A DNA stretch of 13,053 nucleotides. Source: JAKIVR01 sp035933635. GTDB lineage: Archaea; Thermoplasmatota; Thermoplasmata; Lutacidiplasmatales; UBA184. Position numbers and translations under genes: made by a program. The stretch is from the NCBI GenBank assembly GCA_035933635.1, contig DASYYY010000006.1, positions 1-13,053 on the forward strand, read 5' to 3'. Position 1 is the stretch's first letter; each line of letters opens with the position of its first letter. The notes beneath the pieces were generated by a model, which was not told the origin of the DNA, did no database searches, and was given only the letters and a program-made list of their open reading frames with translations. Shown piece by piece: positions 1 to 5,132 of this stretch.

Positions 1-199
1 CGGGGCGGTCGGGAACGAAGCTCGCCACGATGACCCCGTTGGTCCACTGGTCGGCACCCGACCAGCGTCCGTGGTCGGCCGAGACGCTCAGACGGGGAGG
101 CGCGACGGCGACCAGGACCAGGACGACCACCAGACCCGCGATCAGGGCCGGCAGGAGGGATCGGCCCCTGGGCCGACGGTCGGGGGGGTTGGTTCCCAT
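1..199 (-). CDS. Secreted or membrane-anchored protein, N-terminal part (runs off left edge)
   Basis: An open frame on the minus strand starts here and continues past the left edge, so only 66 residues are visible. The N-terminus is basic (PPDRRPRGR) and is followed by one strongly hydrophobic stretch at residues 14-33 (LLPALIAGLVVVLVLVAVAP), typical of a signal peptide or N-terminal anchor. The remaining residues (ADHGRWSGADQWTNG) look extracytoplasmic. The ATG at 199 is preferred because GGGAGG at 216-211 lies 11 bases before it; the in-frame ATG at 208 is only 2 bases from that motif. The gene lies 115 bases downstream of the winged-helix regulator on the same strand and may share its transcript or be its target. 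No family can be named from so short a piece. Confidence 0.6.
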   Translation of the reverse strand, partial: MGTNPPDRRPRGRSLLPALIAGLVVVLVLVAVAPPRLSVSADHGRWSGADQWTNGVIVASFVPDRP

Positions 200-248
200 C
201 GTCGTCATCGCCTCCCGGCGATTGGATGCGCCGTTCAGGTCACCCCCT

Positions 249-284
249 TTTTGGTGCGACCCCGAGAAGGGTTGGTGCGGGCCC
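249..284 (-). promoter_or_regulatory. Two direct copies of a GCACCA-centred motif, candidate operator
   Basis: Read on the minus strand, GGGCCCGCACCAACC (284-270) and GGGGTCGCACCAAAA (263-249) share GGG..CGCACCA and are spaced 21 bp apart, two turns of the helix. A related 15-mer, GGGCTTGCACCAGCC, lies at 1245-1231, upstream of the regulator operon. The position between the regulator gene and the next gene suggests binding by that regulator. This is inference from position and repetition alone. Confidence 0.3.
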
Positions 285-314
285 GAAACATCGTCGGGCC
301 ACCATCGGGGGCGT

Positions 315-845
315 TCATGGGGAGAAGAGCTCCGACCACGTGTCCACCAGCTGGTCGATCCAACGGTCCGCGTACCCCTCGCGGTAGGTAACGAGCACCC
401 GCGCGATCCGGTTCGACTCGCCGACGCGGAACGTCCGAAGGGGCCCCTGACGGCTGGCGACGAGGATGCCCGTCTCGAGCAGCCGACGGAGATGGATGGA
501 GGTCCGGGAGACGCTCAAGGACGAACGTTCCGCGATCTCCACCAGCGGCAGTTCTTCCTCCGAGCGGAGTAGCTCGACGAGGATCCGACGCACGGCCTCC
601 GAGCGGGCGAGGCGGAGCAGCGTGCGATCGCCGAGAGGGACCCGGGCGCCGAAATAGAAATCCTGATGGGGGCCGCGTTCGCGTTGCACCAGGCCAGCAG
701 TCTCGAGCCGTTCGAGGTGGTAGGAGGTCTCCCCCCAGGCGGTCCCCGCCTGTCGCTGGATCTCCCGCGCGCTCAGCCCCGGGGTACGCTCGACCACCTC
801 GTAGAGTCGACGACGGGAGGCCAGGGCGAGCGGGTCGTCCGCCAT
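315..845 (-). CDS. Tandem winged-helix (ArsR/MarR-like) transcriptional regulator
   Basis: This 176-residue cytoplasmic protein appears to hold two winged helix-turn-helix domains. The first is at about residues 7-66: helix-turn-helix LSAREIQRQAGTAWGETSYH, then the wing GLVQRERGPHQDFYF. The second is at about 80-141: LVEIAERSSLSVSRTSIHLR, then the wing GILVASRQGPLRTFRV. A C-terminal amphipathic helix (about 146-176) may mediate dimer contacts. Double winged-helix regulators of this kind are common in archaea and act as DNA-binding repressors or activators; the ligand here is unknown. The ATG at 845 lies 3 bases after the stop of the upstream membrane-protein gene, so the two are almost certainly cotranscribed and perhaps translationally coupled. 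The repeated GCACCA motif on both sides of the operon is a candidate binding site. Confidence is high for a winged-helix regulator and low for its target. Confidence 0.85.
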   Translation of the reverse strand: MADDPLALASRRRLYEVVERTPGLSAREIQRQAGTAWGETSYHLERLETAGLVQRERGPHQDFYFGARVPLGDRTLLRLARSEAVRRILVELLRSEEELPLVEIAERSSLSVSRTSIHLRRLLETGILVASRQGPLRTFRVGESNRIARVLVTYREGYADRWIDQLVDTWSELFSP

Positions 846-848
846 CGA

Positions 849-1127
849 TCAGCGTCGTCGTCCGATGAGACCCGTTCCCAGCAGGCACATCGCGGCGAGG
901 GCGACGAGGGCGAGGGTCGGGGCACTGGATCGGGCGAAGTCCGGCGGGTCGATCGGGAGCGCCCCGTAGGTCCACACGATCCCGGCCGCCAGCAGGAACA
1001 GGCACGCCGCCGCGACGAGCAGGAACCTCGGCTCGCGTGTCCTCGACCATGCTCCGACAGGCACCGCCGAGGCGAGCCCAGAGAGGACCACAATGACGAG
1101 GGCGAGCACCAATTCCAACGCGGTCAC
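849..1127 (-). CDS. Small three-helix membrane protein paired with the regulator
   Basis: This 92-residue protein shows three hydrophobic segments at about residues 4-22, 34-54 and 69-88, and ends in a basic tail (GRRR). The GTG at 1127 is chosen because GGGAGG (1144-1139) lies 11 bases upstream and because the first membrane helix begins at once. A longer version from the TTG at 1241 would add Arg/Pro-rich sequence of non-coding character. The stop is 3 bases from the ATG of the winged-helix gene, so the two form a tight pair. I do not recognise a family. A small membrane protein coupled to a DNA-binding protein could sense or sequester at the membrane, but that is inference from arrangement only. 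Confidence 0.65.
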   Translation of the reverse strand: MTALELVLALVIVVLSGLASAVPVGAWSRTREPRFLLVAAACLFLLAAGIVWTYGALPIDPPDFARSSAPTLALVALAAMCLLGTGLIGRRR

Positions 1128-1271
1128 ACGGCCTTCAGCCTCCCGGGCGAGTCGCGGCCGACCGGGGAGCCCTCGGTCCCCCCGGACCCTGCGCGCCCAT
1201 CGCGCCCGCAGGGCGCGTGCCCTAAATGGTGGCTGGTGCAAGCCCGCTTATCGCTCGGTCGCCCGGTGCGG
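1128..1271 (-). other. Intergenic region before the membrane-protein/regulator operon
   Basis: This 144-base gap separates the phosphoribosyltransferase stop from the GTG of the membrane protein, both on the minus strand. It holds a 7-bp hairpin (1201-1217), a GCACCA-type motif (1231-1245), a weak TATA-like CATTTAGG on the minus strand near 1228-1221, and GGGAGG at 1144-1139. A promoter near 1225 would leave a leader of roughly 70 bases. No gene is evident. Confidence 0.4.
1201..1217 (-). terminator. GC-rich hairpin after the phosphoribosyltransferase
   Basis: CGCGCCC-GCA-GGGCGCG is a perfect 7-bp stem with a 3-base loop, about 55 bases past the stop of the phosphoribosyltransferase gene. 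No T-run follows on the minus strand, so termination is only a guess. In DNA this GC-rich, some hairpins arise by chance. Confidence 0.3.
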
Positions 1272-1937
1272 TCAGCGTTCGGGTTCGGCATCGACCGGCC
1301 GACGCCCCCTCGCTTGAGTGAGCCACATCTGAACCTCCCGATCGGAAACTGGCCGAAAGTCGGCGTACCACTCTCCCACGGCTCCCAATTCCGAGGGTTC
1401 TTCGACACAGACCACATCGTCGGCGAATCGCCGGAGGGTCTCCGCGGTGGCACGCGGGGCGACCCCGACCGCGAGGACGACCCTTTCCGGTGCCCGCTCT
1501 CGGAGCACCGCGACCGCTGCGCGGATCGTCCCCCCGGTGGCGATCCCGTCGTCCACGACGACCGCCGTCCGTCCCTCGATAGGGATGGCCGGGAGGTCCC
1601 CGCGGTACAACGCCACCTGGCGGACGACCTCCTGTCGGGCCTGGGCGATCGCCGGCTCGATCGACCCCCTGGTGATTCCGAGCTCGAGCAGGGTCGGCTC
1701 GTCCAGTGTCACTCCTCCCCCCTCCGATACCGCGCCGACTCCGAACTCCGGCTCCCCCGGCGCACCGACCTTCCGCACTACGAGCACATCCAACGGAAGC
1801 TTCAGGCCCCACGCAATGGGAAACCCCACCGCCACCCCGCCCCGAGGGAGCGCCAAGACGACGGAATCTGGCCCGATCCGGCCTCGCAGTCGGGCGAGCA
1901 GTCTCCGGCCGGCCTCGTACCGATCCGACAGCACCAT
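1272..1937 (-). CDS. Phosphoribosyltransferase-family protein (COG1926-like)
   Basis: This 221-residue protein has the type I phosphoribosyltransferase fold signature. The PRPP-binding loop VVVDDGIATGGT is at residues 126-137 and its two acidic residues (D129, D130) are present. An upstream loop LPRGGV at 30-35 and the strand VLVVRKVGAPGEPEFGVGAV (51-70) match the COG1926 group of predicted phosphoribosyltransferases, whose members are about this length. Its real substrate is not known; the family differs from the classical purine and pyrimidine salvage enzymes in its base-binding hood. The ATG at 1937 is chosen because the conserved N-terminus (SDRYEAGRRLL) begins there and AGGAA lies just upstream. 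It is divergent from the PKD/Fn3 gene and lies upstream of the regulator operon on the same strand. The protein appears cytoplasmic and intact. Confidence 0.85.
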   Translation of the reverse strand: MVLSDRYEAGRRLLARLRGRIGPDSVVLALPRGGVAVGFPIAWGLKLPLDVLVVRKVGAPGEPEFGVGAVSEGGGVTLDEPTLLELGITRGSIEPAIAQARQEVVRQVALYRGDLPAIPIEGRTAVVVDDGIATGGTIRAAVAVLRERAPERVVLAVGVAPRATAETLRRFADDVVCVEEPSELGAVGEWYADFRPVSDREVQMWLTQARGRRPVDAEPER

Positions 1938-2056
1938 CGTTCCTGTGGCGCCTCGATGGGGGAACGACCGGACAGCGAAAACGGGACCCCCGCGATTGGG
2001 TGTGAGATCGGGTGCTCTCCTCGCGAGTAACGACCTCTCGTGCCGGTGACGGTCGC

Positions 2057-2064
2057 CTTGTAAC
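2057..2064 (+). promoter_or_regulatory. Weak TATA-like box before the PKD/Fn3 surface protein
   Basis: CTTGTAAC is centred about 25 bases before an in-frame GTG (2085) and 34 before an ATG (2094), the expected distance for a leaderless or nearly leaderless archaeal transcript. The match to the archaeal TATA consensus is poor, so this rests mostly on position. Confidence 0.3.
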
Positions 2065-2093
2065 TCCGAACGGGCCCAGCTAGAGTGTCCCCC

Positions 2094-3539
2094 ATGGCCC
2101 AAATGCGAACCCGTCCCGCCCTCGCTCCACGCCGCCGCGGAGCCCGCGCCGGTGCGACATGGATCGCGTTAGGCGCGGTCGCGATCGTCCTGGGAACGTT
2201 CGCATCGCTCGTTCCCGTCGGCCTGGCCACGCTGCGTCCTGTCGCTTCGATGCCTTCGGCCGACATTCGCGCGGCGACCGAACCGACCCTCTCGATCACG
2301 GGTGCCTCGCCCTCGGCCGCCGGCCTGCAGTGGACCGCCTCGTCCGACCTCGTCTTCTCCGACTATGTGCTCCAATGCAGCGACGTAGGCGCGGGCGGCC
2401 CCTGGTCGACGGTCACGGTGCAGACGGCGCGGAACGCCACGAGCTACTTCGCCGATGGGTTGAACTCGAACACGAGCTATTGGTGGCGCGTCCTTGAGCA
2501 GGACTCCCTCGGGGTCGTGCAGTCCACGTCGAACGTCGCCACGGCCCGCCAACCCGACGCGTCCCACCTCGGCGTCGCGCTCGGGGGCTCCGGTCGGGCC
2601 TCGCTGGCCTGGACGAACCACGCCACCTACGCGGGCGGAGTACGGTTCCGGTCCTACGAGGTCGAGGAGGCGCAGGGGAGCGGTGCGTATGCCACGAAGA
2701 CGACCGTCCTGACACCCGCCGATCGTTCGCTCTCGCTCGGCGGCCTGGCCGCCAGCACGGAATACCGCTTCCAGATTCAGACCGTGGATACGTGCAACGG
2801 TACCGCGAACTGCGGCGGGGCCGACCCGGCCTCCGCGTCTCCATCGAACTCGGCGTCCCTGCTCCTCCCGTCCCCGCTCAGCGTACGCGCCAGTGCGAAC
2901 TCGACCACGGAACCGGTCGGAGCAGCGGACCAGTTCACCGCCGACGCATCGGGAGGCACACCTCCCTACACGATCGGCTGGAAGTTCGGCGACGGGTCTA
3001 CGGCCACCGGTCGGGAGGTCACCCACCCCTACGGATCTCCCGGGAACTTCACGGTCGTGGCTACCGTCACGGACCTGTTCGGGACCTCCGCCCAGGCCTC
3101 GATCCGGGTGACCGTCCATCCCATCGGTTCGACATGGGGGGATGGCAGCGGTACGGGGAACGGAAGCTCGACGAACGGGAGTTCACCCGGGCACCCCGGC
3201 GGAGGAAACGGCGGCGGTCTGCCGTTCGGAAGCAATCCCTCGCGACACAACTCCCTCGGCCGTTCGTTTTCGGCCTGGCTACTCCCCGCGGCGGTCCTCA
3301 TCGTCGCGGCGCTGGCCGGGGGCTTGGCCATGCTGTACTTTTACAGCCGGAGCCAGCACGGCGGGAGAGGGCGCACGAAGCCTCCCGCCTCTAGGCTCTC
3401 CACGGGCGCCCGCGGACCTACGACGCCGAACGGGCCGACCGCTCTCGCGGGCACGCCGGCACACCCCGGCTCGGTGCCCGAGCCTACCGGGACCGAGCCG
3501 GCCGAGGACCTCGACCGGTACTTCGACGGAGTGTACTGA
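2094..3539 (+). CDS. Cell-surface protein with two Fn3-like domains, a PKD domain and a C-terminal anchor
   Basis: The 481-residue protein (from the ATG at 2094; an in-frame GTG lies at 2085) starts with a basic stretch and a hydrophobic segment (about 21-47) that acts as signal peptide or anchor. Two fibronectin-III-like domains follow at about 63-151 and 157-255, each with a late tyrosine-containing strand (SYWWRVLEQD; TEYRFQIQTVD). A PKD domain is at about 260-343, with the diagnostic FGDGS at 298-302 and GNFTVVATVTD near its end. A Gly/Ser/Asn-rich stalk (about 347-385) leads to a membrane helix (393-416) and a cytoplasmic Pro/Thr-rich tail ending DLDRYFDGVY. The helix opens with AWLLPA, also found in the convergent gene. 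Such domains are structural or adhesive; no catalytic site is seen. Likely a surface-displayed adhesin or scaffold. Confidence 0.85.
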   Translation: MAQMRTRPALAPRRRGARAGATWIALGAVAIVLGTFASLVPVGLATLRPVASMPSADIRAATEPTLSITGASPSAAGLQWTASSDLVFSDYVLQCSDVGAGGPWSTVTVQTARNATSYFADGLNSNTSYWWRVLEQDSLGVVQSTSNVATARQPDASHLGVALGGSGRASLAWTNHATYAGGVRFRSYEVEEAQGSGAYATKTTVLTPADRSLSLGGLAASTEYRFQIQTVDTCNGTANCGGADPASASPSNSASLLLPSPLSVRASANSTTEPVGAADQFTADASGGTPPYTIGWKFGDGSTATGREVTHPYGSPGNFTVVATVTDLFGTSAQASIRVTVHPIGSTWGDGSGTGNGSSTNGSSPGHPGGGNGGGLPFGSNPSRHNSLGRSFSAWLLPAAVLIVAALAGGLAMLYFYSRSQHGGRGRTKPPASRLSTGARGPTTPNGPTALAGTPAHPGSVPEPTGTEPAEDLDRYFDGVY

Positions 3540-3554
3540 GCTCGTCGAACGAGC
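3540..3554 (+). terminator. Short hairpin immediately after the PKD/Fn3 stop codon
   Basis: GCTCGT-CGA-ACGAGC forms a 6-bp stem with a 3-base loop directly after the TGA. A second hairpin follows at 3568. Two stems between convergent genes suggest a transcription-end or messenger-stabilising region, but there is no T-run. Confidence 0.35.
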
Positions 3555-3567
3555 GGGTTCGAAGTGG

Positions 3568-3584
3568 GGCCGCGGTTCGCGGCC
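3568..3584. terminator. Perfect 7-bp hairpin between convergent surface-protein genes
   Basis: GGCCGCG-GTT-CGCGGCC is a perfect inverted repeat with a 3-base loop, in the 174-base gap between two convergent genes. It has the same geometry (7+3+7) as the hairpin at 1201-1217. It could serve as a 3'-end structure on either strand. No T-run follows, so its function is a guess. Confidence 0.35.
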
Positions 3585-3713
3585 ACGTCGGTCGCCCCGA
3601 CGCCCGACTCAGGTTGCGCACGGGTCTCTCAGGCCGCGAGGGGAGCGCCTCGGCTACCACAGCGCCTGGTCCGTAGGCGATCGGCCCGAACAGACAGCGC
3701 GTGGAAGATGTGG

Positions 3714-4835
3714 TCATCGGGCGAGCGCGGGATCGCGCGAGCCGTCGGAGGCGGACTCCTGGTCGGATGGTAACCGTCCGGGGTTGTGCTCCAGTGGATC
3801 CGACGCAGTCCGCCGCCGGGACCGGAGCCAGATCGAAAGGTCCACCGCGATCAGCACCACGGCGCCCGCTGCGATCGCCGGGAGGAGCCAGGCCGTCCAA
3901 CCGAGGCCGGCGCTCGCATTGGCCGGAGGGAGATCCCCGCCGGAGCCGTTGACGAATTGCACCGGGTATTGATACAAGAGATACGCAACGGAGCCGAGCT
4001 CCCAGAGATGGACGAGGCCGTTCGCCTGAGAAACCGTCGACGGGAGGGTAGTGTTCCAACAGAACGGAGAGGCCGAGGTAGCGGGCGCCGCGGCGGTTAC
4101 CCCTACGAACGGTGGGGAGCTGTTCGCGAAGGCGACGTGAATCGCGAAGCTGCGACCCGCGATTGGGCCGGACAGGCACACGGGATAACTGCCGCCCAGA
4201 ATGACACGGCCCGGGGGATCTCCTTCCAGCCATGCCACCCGGTCGGGCAGTAGGGTGGCCGGGCCCGACCAAGGACCGTCCGCCGGGGGCCGCCCGACCG
4301 CGTGCAACGACCAACGCCATTGGAACCCGAGGGCCACGCTCCCCCGGGGCCAGCTCGTCATCACCGCGAGACCATCCGAGGTGAACGTCGCATTGGAACT
4401 GCCGTTGAACGACTCGGTCGATTGTAGGACGAGGGACACGTTCGCCGTTCCGAGGAAGGTGCCGAGCGGACTGACGTTGTAGACCTCGGAAGGAACGGGG
4501 ACCCGCACCTCGCCCGACGCCACGGGGAAGGTGGCCACGGAGCCGGGGACGCGTACGATACCTGCGCCGATCGCACTGGAACTGCGGTTCAGCGAGATTC
4601 GGTAGCTCACCGAGAGGCTCGAGCCGAGCTGGGCCGTGCCCGGCGGTGAGCCGTCGGCGACCGCCAGATTTCCGTGGAACGGCTGAGGAGGGGTGCTGGC
4701 TGCCGGCTCGGACCCGACCGGGGGGCGGGCCGTGGGCGACAGCGTACCGATCCCCGGCACCGTAAGGACCAGCAGGGCGGCCACCACGACCCCGATCGGT
4801 CGAAGCCCACGGCCGAGCCTCGCCCACGAGATCAT
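3714..4835 (-). CDS. Single-pass surface glycoprotein-like protein, unrecognised family
   Basis: The 373-residue protein has an N-terminal hydrophobic signal (about 12-32), a beta-rich ectodomain, a C-terminal membrane helix (about 312-335) and a basic stop-transfer RSRRR, followed by a short acidic, polar tail. The ectodomain carries nine N-X-S/T sequons (N83, N120, N132, N144, N148, N238, N261, N296, N306), consistent with heavy N-glycosylation if the host has the pathway. Two ectodomain cysteines (C220, C259) could form a disulfide. No catalytic motif or named domain is recognised. The membrane helix begins with AWLLPA, as in the convergent PKD/Fn3 gene. The ATG at 4835 sits about 28 bases after a TATA-like GTTAGA, implying leaderless expression. 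Likely a surface-layer-associated or adhesive protein; membrane topology is well supported, function is not. Confidence 0.75.
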   Translation of the reverse strand: MISWARLGRGLRPIGVVVAALLVLTVPGIGTLSPTARPPVGSEPAASTPPQPFHGNLAVADGSPPGTAQLGSSLSVSYRISLNRSSSAIGAGIVRVPGSVATFPVASGEVRVPVPSEVYNVSPLGTFLGTANVSLVLQSTESFNGSSNATFTSDGLAVMTSWPRGSVALGFQWRWSLHAVGRPPADGPWSGPATLLPDRVAWLEGDPPGRVILGGSYPVCLSGPIAGRSFAIHVAFANSSPPFVGVTAAAPATSASPFCWNTTLPSTVSQANGLVHLWELGSVAYLLYQYPVQFVNGSGGDLPPANASAGLGWTAWLLPAIAAGAVVLIAVDLSIWLRSRRRTASDPLEHNPGRLPSDQESASDGSRDPALAR

Positions 4836-5128
4836 CGCGGCCCCCCCATCGGTCCGTCGTTCTAACGGGCTGGTGTTCGGACGGTACCTTCCGGTCAGTG
4901 CGCCCGCAGTTAGGCCATTACCGAGGGCTCACGAACGGGATTACATCGCGGACCCGGTGGTTTTCCGGGGAGGACGGCCCGTTTGGACGAACCGCCCTGC
5001 GACCCAGGTCCCTCGGTTCGAGCCTTGCCACATCGGCGGCCCCGGCCCCCAGGGTCGGGCCGCGGCGCCCGTGGGTCGGGCGGGACACGCCGTCCCGTCT
5101 CGCGAGCGGGGACCGCCATGAACCACCG
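4836..5128. other. Divergent intergenic region between surface protein and glycosyltransferase
   Basis: This 293-base region separates two divergent starts. It carries a minus-strand TATA-like box near 4863, a weak plus-strand ATTACATC at 4940-4947 that would give a leader of about 160 bases for the glycosyltransferase, GC-rich hairpins such as CGGGAC-ACGCC-GTCCCG (5089-5104), and a four-codon upstream open frame at 5118-5132. The glycosyltransferase frame stays open back to 4898, but the translation is Arg/Pro/Ser-rich and not protein-like. No RNA gene is seen. Confidence 0.4.
4859..4867 (-). promoter_or_regulatory. TATA-like box before the 373-residue surface protein
   Basis: On the minus strand CCGTTAGAACG holds an AT-rich core centred about 28 bases before the ATG at 4835. 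That spacing fits a leaderless archaeal promoter. The sequence is only a fair match to consensus. Confidence 0.35.
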
Positions 5129-5132
5129 ATGA
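5118..5132 (+). other. Four-codon upstream open frame overlapping the glycosyltransferase start
   Basis: ATG AAC CAC CGA TGA encodes Met-Asn-His-Arg-stop. Its TGA overlaps the glycosyltransferase ATG in an ATGA arrangement, and GGGGA (5108-5112) lies 5 bases upstream as a weak ribosome-binding site. It could couple translation of the large membrane protein, or be chance. Confidence 0.25.

Noticed and set aside
1128..1241. N-terminal extension of the small membrane protein to a TTG at 1241
   Set aside because: The extra 38 residues are Arg-rich and non-conserved in style, and they would overlap the putative operator and hairpin. The GTG at 1127 has a GGGAGG upstream.
666..2030. A 454-codon open frame on the plus strand
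   Set aside because: It lies antisense to the regulator, membrane protein and phosphoribosyltransferase. Its translation is Arg/Pro/Gly-rich with no recognisable domain.
3554..3567. GGTTCGAA resembling a tRNA T-loop
   Set aside because: No acceptor, D or anticodon stems can be built around it on either strand.
4898..5128. N-terminal extension of the GT-C-like protein to 4898
   Set aside because: The 77 added residues look non-coding and no hydrophobic or conserved feature is gained; the ATG at 5129 gives a typical N-terminus.
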